Positions 35,801 through 43,036 of a DNA stretch of 64,000 bases are shown here, piece by piece (the stretch's first letter is position 1; every line of letters begins with the position of its first letter). A program made the position numbers and the translations under genes. Below the pieces are notes generated by a model. That model worked only from the letters and a program-made list of their open reading frames with translations, searched no databases and was not told where the DNA came from. The stretch comes from Streptomyces rubiginosohelvolus (lineage in GTDB: Bacteria > Actinomycetota > Actinomycetes > Streptomycetales > Streptomycetaceae): the NCBI RefSeq assembly GCF_014649875.1, contig NZ_BMTW01000007.1, positions 142,818 to 206,817 on the forward strand, read 5' to 3'.

Positions 35801-36407
35801 CCGGGATGTCGAAGTACTCGGGGCCGGTCGTCGGCGGGCCCGCGTGGCGTGCGGGGGCAGCGGGCCGGGTGGCACCGGCGGGGCCCCGGTCGGCCAGGGA
35901 GCGTACGACGCCGCCCTGCGTACCGCCGCCGTACGACGGAGGGTCGGCGGCGGCCGGGCCCCGGTGCAGGGGGCGGCGGGCGGCGGCGGGAGCGGCGTGC
36001 GCGCCCACGGGTGCGGGCGCGGGCGCGGGGATGCGTACGCCGTTGAGGTCCACGGAGCCGGAGTCGCGGCCACCGGACTCGTGCGTGCTGTGCGTCTCCA
36101 CGGCGGGGGCCGCCTGGACCTGCTGCGCGGGAACCTGCGGCTGGGGCTGCGCCGGGCCGTGCTCGGCCACGGGCGGCTGCGCCGTCGCGGTCTGCGCGAG
36201 GGGCTGGCCCTGTGCGGGGGCGGGGGCGGCCTGCGGGTCGCTCCAGGCGCCCTGGGAGGTCGGCATCAGCAGGAGGTCGTCGTCCTCGGGGGTGTGCTCG
36301 GAGGGGTCGAGGAAGGTGTGCGCGTCCGGGGCGGGGATGCCCGGCTGCTCCACCATGCCTGCGTTCTCCGGCAGTCCCTCGCCCGGGATCTGGCCGGTGT
36401 CAGTCAT
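32829..36407 (-). CDS. cobT: BluB-CobT fusion: DMB synthase + nicotinate-nucleotide:DMB phosphoribosyltransferase, with long disordered N-terminus
   Basis: A 1192-residue protein with three parts. Residues 1 to about 615 are Pro/Glu/Ala/Val/Gln-rich low complexity full of QPVxxPE- and VAEPV-like units. About 620-840 is a flavin nitroreductase-fold domain with RRDIRNGFRSDPIP, HTAPSVGHSQPWDFVV and GVGWVSFFDE, matching BluB (5,6-dimethylbenzimidazole synthase). About 855-1192 is CobT, with TKPAGALGMLE, IFAGDHGVHAQGV and the catalytic-glutamate region DLDLRLGEGTGA. One chain would thus make DMB and activate it to alpha-ribazole phosphate for vitamin B12. The ATG at 36407 is the natural start. The disordered half is far larger than in ordinary CobT (about 350 residues). 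Confidence 0.92.
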   Translation of the reverse strand: MTDTGQIPGEGLPENAGMVEQPGIPAPDAHTFLDPSEHTPEDDDLLLMPTSQGAWSDPQAAPAPAQGQPLAQTATAQPPVAEHGPAQPQPQVPAQQVQAAPAVETHSTHESGGRDSGSVDLNGVRIPAPAPAPVGAHAAPAAARRPLHRGPAAADPPSYGGGTQGGVVRSLADRGPAGATRPAAPARHAGPPTTGPEYFDIPAEDPSTLPGPQLGEIPPQAGAPWGAQPEQPVAEPVAEPVVAEQTAVEPVQQSEQVAVEPEQAVTAEQPVTEPAVAEQAEVVAEEPVQAEQPVQPAPQVQPAEQAPVPAPEEVLVAPIAPAVPAAPVEQLDQPVQPEPAPQAVPAETVVPEPVAVAMPPAGPVLVPEPEAARPETPAEPAEAPAQAAQETPEPVEAQQVVAVAPEPEAEAVPVEGGAPEPQAPVQDQPVVEPVAQPEPVVQPEQVAQPEQEQPVEPAPEPAPAAAVADSPEAAVAPEPAVAQPDPAAPPLAPEPVQPELVQPEPVAGEPAEQPAEAAEPVTEGTAGGETPEQEAAPAPAPEPTVEPAVAAAEPEAAHGVAPDAEDGTGPEVIETPELLPEPQAQAEEPQQAEAPQPEELLEPVQAVETAEQPANTPPAPGYDDAEREAVLRVMRERRDIRNGFRSDPIPHEVLLRVLEAAHTAPSVGHSQPWDFVVIRSAETRRSMHELAQSQRDAYAKSLPKGRAKQFKELKIEAILDTPVNIVVTADPTRGGRHTLGRHTQPQMAPYSSALAVENLWLAARAEGLGVGWVSFFDEREMVRALGLPEHLEVVAYLCVGYVDEFPEEPELMQAGWSKRRPLSWVVHEETYGRRALPGAEPHDLLQETISAIRPLDAKALGEAWERQKRMTKPAGALGMLEIISAQLSGLSRMCPPPIPEPAAVAIFAGDHGVHAQGVTAWPQEVTAQMVANFLGGGAVCNAFAAQVGAEVCVVDVGVATDLPATPGLLPRKVRPGTADFTTGPALTREEVLAAIEVGIETARDLVAAGNKALLTGEMGIANTTASAALICVYTGIDAAEVTGRGTGINDEMHARKVDVVRRALDLHQPDPADPIGVLAAVGGLEHAAMAGFLLGGASLRTPVILDGVSAGAAALVARAIAPEALAACIAGHRSAEPGHVAALNKLGLRPLVDLDLRLGEGTGALLALPIVQSAARAMHEVATFDSAGVTEK

Positions 36408-36739
36408 GCGTACCCCTCGCCCATCGTCAGTGCTCCTTCGGCCCTTCGCCCGGGACGCCGAACCACGGCACGCCGGTGCTCGTCATCAAGAACGAGCGGG
36501 CTCGCCGCGCGGCACGAAACGCCCGCGGGCTTCCTATTCTCGCGGCCGATCGCCGCCGCGACAGGCAGTTCTGCCACGGCTCACTGTGGACTGCGCCACG
36601 TTGCGCGTCCCCCGGGTTGTGCCGTACCACAGAGCGGACCAAAACAGTCCACTTTTCCGGACATTGACGAACGAAGCGACGAACGTCCGGGCGCGGTACA
36701 ACAATCGGCCAGCCTACCTCGCGTACCGGGCGTAACGGA
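36408..36739. other. Leader region upstream of cobT
   Basis: A 332-nt gap between cobT and the cbiET stop, of lower GC than the genes. I searched both strands by eye for a B12-box (cobalamin riboswitch) and found none. A minus-strand TAGGCT (near 36717-36712) could be a -10 without a clear -35. A 19-codon ORF (36427-36486) is listed separately. Confidence 0.5.
36427..36486 (-). CDS. Candidate 19-residue leader ORF upstream of cobT
   Basis: The ORF reads MTSTGVPWFGVPGEGPKEH and ends 19 nt before the cobT ATG. Nearly all of its codons end in G or C, unlike the region just upstream. There is no strong RBS (ATG preceded by CTCGTTCTTG). It may be a regulatory peptide or chance; whether homologues keep the peptide sequence is unknown to me. 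Confidence 0.35.
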   Translation of the reverse strand: MTSTGVPWFGVPGEGPKEH

Positions 36740-37978
36740 TCAGGGGGCGAGGTCCGAACGCCCTGCGGAGAGAAGGAACACGACGGACCTCTCCCGCTCG
36801 GTCCACACCTCGGTGTCCAGGTCGACGGACTGGAGCAGGGAGCATTCGACGGTGTAGCCGTTGCCGGTGAGGGCCGCGCCGAGCGCCTCGGCCTCGTCCC
36901 GGTTGGACGCGTGCGTGACGATGCGTTCCGGCCGCCGGTCGATGACGGCCCGGGCCACCGGGACTCCCCCGCCGCCGATCCGTACGACGTCGGGTTCGGG
37001 CAGCCTTTCCAGGATGTGCGGGGCGCTGCCGCGGACGACCTGGACGGGGACGCCGAAGGCGCGGGCGGCGGCCTCGGTGCGGGCGCAGGCGGCCGGGTCG
37101 GCGTCCACGGCGAGGACCGCCGCGCCGAAGCGGGCCGCCTCGACGGCGAGGGCGCCGCTGCCGGAGCCGATGTCCCAGAGCAGGTCGCCGGTGCGGGGGC
37201 CGAGGCGGGCGAGCTGGGCGGCGCGCAGTCCGGGGAACTCGCCCTCGCCGGACTCCTGCATGCGTTCGGCCCCGGCGGCCCGGTAGGCCTGGGCGGGCAG
37301 GGCCCAGCCGCGTATCCCCTGGGGGTAGGCGGGCCGGCGGCCGGCGATCCAGGCGCCGGACGCGGTGGTCTCGGGTCCGCTGCCGATGACGATCACGACG
37401 TTGGGGTCGCGCCAGGTGTGGTCGGCGGCCTTGTCGGAGGTGAGGACGGTGACGCGTTCGCGGTCGCTGCCCAGCTCCTCGCAGATGACGAAGGTGCGGT
37501 GGACGCCGTCGAGGAGGAGGGCCAGTTCGGCGGGGCCCGCACCCGGTGAGGTGAGGACGGCGACCTTGTGGTGGGCCCGGCAGACGTTGACCGCGCGGCG
37601 CAGGGTGCGGGGGTGGGCGACGACGACCTGGGCGTCGTCCCAGGGCATGCCGGCCCGGGCGAAGGCGGTGGCCACGGAGGAGACGGCGGGGACGACCTCG
37701 ACCTCCAGGCCGTGTTCGCGGGCGCGCAGGGTGCGGACGACGCCGAAGAAACCGGGGTCGCCGTCGGCGAGGACCACGGCGCTGCCGCGGTGTCCGGCGA
37801 TCCTGCGGGCGGCGAGGTCGACGCTGCCGAGGCGGATGCGTTCGGCGTTCGGGGGCACTTCCGGCAGGGCGAGATGGTGTGCGGCGCCGGCGACGAGCGT
37901 GGCGGCCGAGAGCGCGGCCGTGGCCGCTCCGGGCAGTGGCGAGCCGTCCCAGCCGATCACCGTGACCCGGTCGGCCAT
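36740..37978 (-). CDS. cobL: Precorrin-6Y C5,15-methyltransferase (CbiE-CbiT fusion)
   Basis: A 412-residue bifunctional enzyme. The N-terminal CbiE-type tetrapyrrole methylase (VTVIGWDGSPLPG, VVLADGDPGFFGVVR, VVPAVSSVATAFARAG) is followed by a C-terminal class I SAM methyltransferase of CbiT type with LLWDIGSGSGALAVEAARFG. Together they methylate C5 and C15 and decarboxylate the acetate side chain in cobalamin synthesis. ATG at 37978 is chosen over the 14-codon upstream extension. It lies just upstream of cobT on the same strand. Confidence 0.95.
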   Translation of the reverse strand: MADRVTVIGWDGSPLPGAATAALSAATLVAGAAHHLALPEVPPNAERIRLGSVDLAARRIAGHRGSAVVLADGDPGFFGVVRTLRAREHGLEVEVVPAVSSVATAFARAGMPWDDAQVVVAHPRTLRRAVNVCRAHHKVAVLTSPGAGPAELALLLDGVHRTFVICEELGSDRERVTVLTSDKAADHTWRDPNVVIVIGSGPETTASGAWIAGRRPAYPQGIRGWALPAQAYRAAGAERMQESGEGEFPGLRAAQLARLGPRTGDLLWDIGSGSGALAVEAARFGAAVLAVDADPAACARTEAAARAFGVPVQVVRGSAPHILERLPEPDVVRIGGGGVPVARAVIDRRPERIVTHASNRDEAEALGAALTGNGYTVECSLLQSVDLDTEVWTERERSVVFLLSAGRSDLAP

Positions 37979-38098
37979 CGTCGTCTGTCTCCTGGGGTGT
38001 CGGAGGGGTGGGGCGTCCACCCGTGTGTGCCGGGCAGGGGTGAGAGTACCTGGTCCGGGCCAAGGGCCAGCAGGGGGCCCACGACAGGTCTTCGGGCT

Positions 38099-38746
38099 CT
38101 ACTTCCAGTCGTTGTACGTGCCGTAGCCGCCGGCGTCCGCGAGCTGTTCGGCGACCCCTTCGAGGTCCTCGGGGAGGAGTCCCCAGACGATCAGGTCGGT
38201 GCGGATGTCGGTCCAGCCGCCGTCGGTGCCGTTCTCGGTCCGGGTGCGGGCGATGCGGGCGTTGCGCAGGACGCCCTCGCTGATGCAGCCGAGCTTCTGG
38301 GCGACCTGCTGGGAGGCGGTGTTGTCGGCGGGGGTGCGCAGCTCGATGCGTTCGAAGCCCTGGTCGCGGAAGAGCCATTCGGCTATGGCGAGCACGGATT
38401 CGGTGGCGTACCCCTCGCCGCGGGCCCAGGGGGCGGTGACGTAGCGGACCTCGGTGGAGCGGGTGCGCCAGTCGGTGTTCAGGAGGCGGACGCTGCCGAC
38501 GAGCCGCTGGGTGAGGAACTCGGTGACGGCGAGGGCGATGCCCTGGCCGCCGGTCCGTTCGGCAGGAGCGATCCTGCGGACCCAGCGCTCGGCGTCGACC
38601 TGGGCATAGGGGTTCGGTCCGTCCATCCACGCGACGACCGCCTCGTCGTTCATCATCTCGATGTACGCGGGGATGTCGGCCATCTCGAAGGGGCGCATCA
38701 CCAACCTGTCCGTGCTGATGGAGATGGACGGAAAGGTGGTAGTCAT
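38099..38746 (-). CDS. GNAT acetyltransferase (RimJ/RimL type)
   Basis: A 215-residue GNAT protein: STDRLVMRPFEMADIPAYIE at the start, the acetyl-CoA loop WARGEGYATESVLAIAEWLF and the late ELRTPADNTASQQVAQKLG. This is the RimJ/RimL pattern that acetylates N-termini of proteins or small amines. The ATG at 38746 has GGAG 6 nt upstream. It is separated from metQ by a strong terminator. Confidence 0.9.
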   Translation of the reverse strand: MTTTFPSISISTDRLVMRPFEMADIPAYIEMMNDEAVVAWMDGPNPYAQVDAERWVRRIAPAERTGGQGIALAVTEFLTQRLVGSVRLLNTDWRTRSTEVRYVTAPWARGEGYATESVLAIAEWLFRDQGFERIELRTPADNTASQQVAQKLGCISEGVLRNARIARTRTENGTDGGWTDIRTDLIVWGLLPEDLEGVAEQLADAGGYGTYNDWK

Positions 38747-38825
38747 GCGCAGCTCCATGCCGAGGACCGGGTAAAAGCACAGCATGCAGCATCGGGTCCG
38801 CCTTGTGCATGGGCGGGTCGGCACG

Positions 38826-38867
38826 ACGGAGCCCCGCACCTCCGGGCAGGGAGGTGCGGGGCTCCGT
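38826..38867. terminator. Terminator after metQ
   Basis: 18-bp perfect arms ACGGAGCCCCGCACCTCC (38826-38843) and complement (38850-38867), 6-nt loop, 21 nt beyond the metQ stop. Confidence 0.9.
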
Positions 38868-38887
38868 CGGCAAGTGCCGGGCTGGGG

Positions 38888-39754
38888 TCAGGACTTGGCG
38901 GGGGCGCCGAAGGCCGGGACGATCGAGCCCTGGTAGGTGTCCTCGATGAACTTCTTGACCTCGTCGGAGTTGAGGAGCTTCGCGAGCTTCTCGACGCGCG
39001 GGTCCTTCTCGTTGCCCTCCTTGACGGCCAGGAAGTTGGCGTACGGGTTGCCCTCGGCCTTCTCCAGGGCGATGGAGTCCTTGCCGGGCTTGAGCTTGGC
39101 CTCGATGGCGTAGTTGCCGTTGATGACGGCGGCGTCCACGTCGTTCAGGGCGCGGGGCACGGTGGCGGCCTCCAGCTCCTTGAACTCCAGACCCTTCTTG
39201 TCGGTGATGTCGCTCAGCTTGGCGCTGGTGCCGACGCCGTCCTTGAGGGTGATGAGGCCGTTCTCGGCGAGCAGCTGGAGGGCGCGGCCGCCGTTGGTGG
39301 TGTCGTTGGGGACGGCTATGGTCTGGCCGGCCTTGATGTCCTTGAGGTCCTTGACCTTGTTGGAGTAGAGGCCGAGCGGCTCCAGGTGGACGTTGACCAC
39401 CGGCACGATGGTGGTCTTCTGCTTGGCGTTGAAGTCGTCCAGGTAGGGCTTGTGCTGGAAGAAGTTGGCGTCGACCTGGCCGTTCTGGGTCGCGGTGTTC
39501 GGCAGGACGTAGTCCGTGAACTCCTTGACCTCCAGCTTGAGGCCCTCCTTGTCCGCCAGGTTCTTCTTGACGAAGTTCAGGATGTCGGCGTGCGGCGTCG
39601 GGGACGCGGCGACGACGAGGGCCTTGGAGGTGTCTGCGTTCGCGCCGGTCTCGCTCTTGGACGCCGGGTCGGAGGACGTACCGCAGGCGCTGAGGCCGAA
39701 GGCGAGGGCGGCGGTGGCGGCGGCAGCTGCGGTGATCTTGATGTTCTTGCGCAC
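38888..39754 (-). CDS. metQ: Methionine ABC transporter substrate-binding lipoprotein
   Basis: A 288-residue NlpA/MetQ-family protein. The signal peptide MRKNIKITAAAAATAALAFG ends in the lipobox LSAC with Cys24 as lipidation site. The mature part has FTDYVLPNTATQNGQVDANF and the typical NFFQHKPYLDDF. It binds methionine outside the membrane and delivers it to MetI/MetN. It lies about 80 nt after metI and is followed by a strong terminator, so it is the last gene of the operon. Confidence 0.95.
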   Translation of the reverse strand: MRKNIKITAAAAATAALAFGLSACGTSSDPASKSETGANADTSKALVVAASPTPHADILNFVKKNLADKEGLKLEVKEFTDYVLPNTATQNGQVDANFFQHKPYLDDFNAKQKTTIVPVVNVHLEPLGLYSNKVKDLKDIKAGQTIAVPNDTTNGGRALQLLAENGLITLKDGVGTSAKLSDITDKKGLEFKELEAATVPRALNDVDAAVINGNYAIEAKLKPGKDSIALEKAEGNPYANFLAVKEGNEKDPRVEKLAKLLNSDEVKKFIEDTYQGSIVPAFGAPAKS

Positions 39755-39833
39755 GAAAAGTGCCTCTTTCTTGTGGTGGTGCGCCCGGACAAGGAGTTCG
39801 GGCTCGGTGGGGACGGAAAGTTCTGGGGGGTCC

Positions 39834-40505
39834 TCAGGAGGCGGCGCGGCCTCGGCGGGCCAGCAGCCGGACGGTGAGGTCGCCGATCAGCTGGATCACG
39901 GTGACGATGACGATCAGCAGCGCGACGGTGATCAGCATGAACTGGTTGTCGAAGCGCTGGAATCCGTAGGTGACGGCCTTGGAGCCGAGTCCTTCGCCGC
40001 CGACCGCACCGGCCATCGCGGAGTAGCCGATGAGCACGATGAGGGTGGTGGTGACGCCGGAGACGAGCGAGGGCAGGGCCTGCGGGAGGAGCACCTTGCG
40101 GACGATCGTGGGGATGGAGCCGCCCATCGACTGGACCGCTTCGACGAGCCCGTGGTCGACCTCGCGGATCGCCGTCTCGACGAGCCGGGCGAAGAACGGG
40201 ATGGCGCCGACGGCGAGCGGCACGATCATCGCGGTGGGGCCGATGAAGGTGCCGACGACCCAGGTGGTGAAGGGGATCAGGGCGATCAGCAGGATGATGA
40301 AGGGCAGCGAGCGGCCGATGTTCACGATCACGCCGATGACCTTGTTCACCACGGTGTTCTGGAGCAGTCCGCCCTTGTCGGTGAGGACCAGCAGAACACC
40401 GAGCGGCAGTCCGCCGACGACGGTGACCAGGGCGGACCACAGCACCATGTAGAGGGTGTCGTAGGTGCCCTGGGTCAGCAGGGGCTGCATTTCGGACCAG
40501 GTCAC
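39834..40505 (-). CDS. metI: Methionine ABC transporter permease
   Basis: A 223-residue inner-membrane permease with five or so helices; MetI-type sequence TWSEMQPLLTQGTYDTLYMV at the N-terminus and the ATPase-contact EAVQSMGGSIPTIVRKVLLP loop. GTG at 40505 overlaps the metN stop (GTGA), so the two are translationally coupled. Confidence 0.95.
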   Translation of the reverse strand: MTWSEMQPLLTQGTYDTLYMVLWSALVTVVGGLPLGVLLVLTDKGGLLQNTVVNKVIGVIVNIGRSLPFIILLIALIPFTTWVVGTFIGPTAMIVPLAVGAIPFFARLVETAIREVDHGLVEAVQSMGGSIPTIVRKVLLPQALPSLVSGVTTTLIVLIGYSAMAGAVGGEGLGSKAVTYGFQRFDNQFMLITVALLIVIVTVIQLIGDLTVRLLARRGRAAS

Positions 40506-41581
40506 TTGACGACCTCCTTGGTGATCGCGGCGGGCGTCTGCTCCGGTACGGCGGGGGCGGCGGCGGTCGCGGCGCTCTCGCCGTCGACGACCTCGGCCTG
40601 GAGGCCCTGCTCGCGCAGGAAGCCGATGGGGACGACGTTCTCCTCGAACCGGCCGGGCAGTTCGATGCGCATCCGGCCGATCTGCTTGCCGCCGACGGTG
40701 TCCATCGCGGCGCCGAGGATCGAGATGTCGATGTTGTACGTCCGCGAGAGCTGGGAGATGACCGGCTGGGAGGCCGACTCTCCCTGGAAGGTGACGTCGA
40801 CGACCGTGCGGTCCGGGCCGGAGGCGGTGCCGCCGACCGGGAACAGCTCCTGGGCCAGTTCGGAGCCGGGGGTGGCGAGGAGTTCACCGACGGTCCCGGA
40901 CTCGACGATCCTGCCGCGCTGCATGAGCGCCGCGGAGTCGCAGATGGTCTTGACGACGTCCATCTCGTGGGTGATGAGCAGGACGGTGAGGCCGAGCTGC
41001 TGGTTGAGGTCGCGCAGCAGCTGGAGGATGGAGCGGGTGGTCTCGGGGTCGAGCGCGGAGGTCGCCTCGTCGGAGAGCAGCACCTGGGGGTCGCCCGCGA
41101 GGGCGCGGGCGATGCCCACGCGCTGCTTCTGGCCGCCGGAGAGCTGTCCGGGGTAGGACTTCGCCTTGTCGGCGAGCCCGACCAGGTCCAGCAGCTCCTT
41201 GGCCTTGCGGGTGCGAGCCTGGCCGGAGACGCCGAGGATCTCCAGCGGCAGTTCGATGTTGTCCAGGACGGTGCGGGAGTCCAGCAGGTTGAAGTGCTGG
41301 AAGACCATGCCGATGCGGGTGCGCGCCCGGCGCAGCTCGGCGCTCGCCCGCCGGCCGCGGCCGGCGAGGGCGGTGAGGTCCTGGCCGGCCACCGTCACGG
41401 TGCCGGAGGTGGGGCGTTCCAGGAGGTTGACGCAGCGGATGAGGGAGGACTTGCCGGCGCCGCTCTGTCCGATGACGCCGTACACCTCGCCTTCGCGGAC
41501 GTGCAGGTCGACGCCGTCGAGTGCGGTGACCTCACGGTCGCGCGACTGGTAGACCTTCGTGAGGCCCGTCGTGGTGATCAC
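40502..41581 (-). CDS. metN: Methionine ABC transporter ATP-binding protein
   Basis: A 359-residue ABC ATPase: Walker A GQSGAGKSS (about 38-46), signature LSGGQKQRVGIARAL, Walker B VLLSDEATSALDP, then a C-terminal NIL domain (VDVTFQGESASQPVISQLS), which in MetN binds methionine and shuts the importer down. A further 15-residue Ala/Pro tail follows. The start is GTG at 41581 with only a weak RBS. Upstream is a 220-nt leader preceded by a candidate leader peptide. Confidence 0.95.
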   Translation of the reverse strand: MITTTGLTKVYQSRDREVTALDGVDLHVREGEVYGVIGQSGAGKSSLIRCVNLLERPTSGTVTVAGQDLTALAGRGRRASAELRRARTRIGMVFQHFNLLDSRTVLDNIELPLEILGVSGQARTRKAKELLDLVGLADKAKSYPGQLSGGQKQRVGIARALAGDPQVLLSDEATSALDPETTRSILQLLRDLNQQLGLTVLLITHEMDVVKTICDSAALMQRGRIVESGTVGELLATPGSELAQELFPVGGTASGPDRTVVDVTFQGESASQPVISQLSRTYNIDISILGAAMDTVGGKQIGRMRIELPGRFEENVVPIGFLREQGLQAEVVDGESAATAAAPAVPEQTPAAITKEVVK

Positions 41582-41800
41582 AGGGGGTTTCCGTCACTGT
41601 CGAGTGCGCGGCGCGGTGTCCGCCGGGCACGGGGCATTCGTCGAGGAGACTGTTCGGGCTGGTGGGCCGGTTTACGTCTCGGCATGGCTTCGGGCGGCGA
41701 TCGGCCGGGGGTCAGCGCATGCGCGGGCGGGCTCGTTCCAGGGACTGCGAACGGCACAGGCTCGGGTCTCGCTTCGGGGCGCGAGGCTCAGCGGGGGCCC

Positions 41801-41887
41801 TCAGAAGGCGCGCATTCGACACATACAACGAGCACCGGGCGGGCTGATCGCCTCGGTCGCAAGGGTGCGGCTGCTCGTCGTGGTCAT
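41801..41887 (-). CDS. Candidate Cys/Met-rich leader peptide upstream of metNIQ
   Basis: A 28-codon ORF beginning MTTTSSRTLATEAISPPG and ending ARCMCRMRAF. A cluster of two Cys and two Met codons sits just before the stop, followed by about 220 nt of leader with possible hairpins before metN. This is the layout of amino-acid-responsive attenuators, and small Cys-rich leader ORFs are known upstream of sulfur genes in actinobacteria. Function here is inferred. Confidence 0.55.
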   Translation of the reverse strand: MTTTSSRTLATEAISPPGARCMCRMRAF

Positions 41888-42185
41888 GGGCCCCAGTAAA
41901 ACAGACGTGAGGTCGCCGTGATCCCGGCTGTCCGCATAGCGGACAGTGGTGGATGGCCGGACGCCTGCCTTCCGGTTAGGCCGCCCGGCTTTGTGAATAC
42001 GGCTGTGACCTGCGACGACGGGCATGATGCGGGAGTGTGTCCGATGACACCCGGACCCTCAAGGAGCGGAACCTTGACCGCCGGTTGTGTTCAAGGCCAC
42101 CCTCGCGCGGCCGGGGGGGACAGCCGCCCGCGCGGTGGCCGGGGCCGCACGCGGGCGGGCGTTCCGTCCGTAATACCCTCGACTC
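41888..42185. other. Intergenic region between the metN leader and a membrane protein gene
   Basis: Holds the 19-bp palindrome at 41928-41946 and, on the plus strand, TAATAC (42171-42176) ten bases before the next ATG, which could be a -10 of a nearly leaderless transcript. I see no gene. A short GTGTC/GACAC repeat is near 42036. Confidence 0.5.
41928..41946. promoter_or_regulatory. Perfect 19-bp palindrome, probable operator for metNIQ
   Basis: CTGTCCGC-ATA-GCGGACAG, 8-bp perfect arms. It lies 41 nt upstream of the leader-peptide ATG, where a metNIQ promoter should be. Such TCCGC-TAT-GCGGA sites resemble operators of IclR-family regulators; the regulator is not known from this sequence. Confidence 0.6.
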
Positions 42186-42545
42186 ATGCTTGACGCCCTG
42201 ACGGTCGCGGTCGCCGTGACCGCGCTCGCCCTCGCCGCCTGGTGCGGACACGCCGCTTACCGGGACCAGCCGACGAAGGACTGGCATTTCATCGGGATGG
42301 CGGTCGTCTCCGTGCTGGCGCTGGCCCAGTTGGTGGTGGGCGTCGTACAGCTCGCGCGCGGGGAGCGGCCGGAGCAGGGCATGGCGGTGTTCATCGCCTA
42401 TCTGATCGGTTCGTTCGCCGCGGTGCCCGCGGCGGGCTTCCTGTCGCTGACCGAGCGGACCCGATGGGGCTCGGTGACGGTGGCGGCGGGCGCGGTCGTG
42501 CTGGCGGTTCTGGAGGTCCGGCTCTATGACATCTGGGGAAACTGA
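42186..42545 (+). CDS. Small four-helix membrane protein
   Basis: A 119-residue protein with four hydrophobic stretches (TVAVAVTALALAAWCGHAAY, AVVSVLALAQLVVGVVQLA, AVFIAYLIGSFAAVPAAGFL, VTVAAGAVVLAVLEVRLY). No RBS is visible, while TAATAC lies 10 nt upstream, so the mRNA may be leaderless. It is followed 1 nt later by a related-looking membrane gene. Unknown function; its paired arrangement suggests a two-subunit membrane unit. Confidence 0.8.
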   Translation: MLDALTVAVAVTALALAAWCGHAAYRDQPTKDWHFIGMAVVSVLALAQLVVGVVQLARGERPEQGMAVFIAYLIGSFAAVPAAGFLSLTERTRWGSVTVAAGAVVLAVLEVRLYDIWGN

Positions 42546-42546
42546 C

Positions 42547-42987
42547 GTGAGCGACACCGACCGCCCCGAGGTGGCCACGGCCCCGAAGCCGCCCTTCGAA
42601 CTGGGCACGGGGCCCGGCCGGGTCCTGGTCTGGTTCTACGGGGTGTTCACGGTCGCGGCGGCCTCGCGGACGATCGTCGAGATGGCCCGGGGCTTCGACC
42701 GCGCTCCGCTCGCCTACTCGCTCTCGGCGGTCGCGGCCGTGGTGTACGGCTTCATCACGTACTCGCTGGTGCGCGGCGGGGAGAAGGCCCGCAGGGCGGC
42801 GCTGGTGTGCTGCGCGGCGGAGCTGCTGGGCGTGCTGGTCGTCGGCGCGTGGACGCTGGCCGAGCCGGCCACGTTCCCGGACGCGACGGTGTGGTCGGAC
42901 TTCGGGATGGGCTACCTCTTCATCCCGGTGATCCTGCCGGTCACCGGGATGATCTGGCTGCGCCGCGCGAAGACGGTGGCGGTCTGA
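42547..42987 (+). CDS. Small four-helix membrane protein, partner of the preceding gene
   Basis: A 146-residue protein with a soluble N-terminus (SDTDRPEVATAPKPPFELG) and four membrane helices, starting with RVLVWFYGVFTVAAASRTIV and ending with a short basic tail RRAKTVAV. I take GTG at 42547, 1 nt after the upstream stop; an ATG at 42526 inside the previous gene is the alternative. Function unknown. Confidence 0.8.
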   Translation: MSDTDRPEVATAPKPPFELGTGPGRVLVWFYGVFTVAAASRTIVEMARGFDRAPLAYSLSAVAAVVYGFITYSLVRGGEKARRAALVCCAAELLGVLVVGAWTLAEPATFPDATVWSDFGMGYLFIPVILPVTGMIWLRRAKTVAV

Positions 42988-43036
42988 GCCCGGGGCTCCG
43001 CCCGGTCCGTTCCGCCCGGCCTCGCGCGGCGTCCGG

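Noticed and set aside
36408-36739. Cobalamin riboswitch upstream of cobT
   Set aside because: No B12-box-like sequence or matching stem pattern found on either strand.
32658-36857. 1399-codon plus-strand open frame across cobT
   Set aside because: It is the antisense shadow of the low-complexity BluB-CobT gene; the minus-strand protein has clear BluB and CobT domains and the plus frame has none.
41582-41800. SAM riboswitch in the metN leader
   Set aside because: None of the conserved SAM-I or SAM-IV core strings I can recall is present; the leader-peptide reading fits better.
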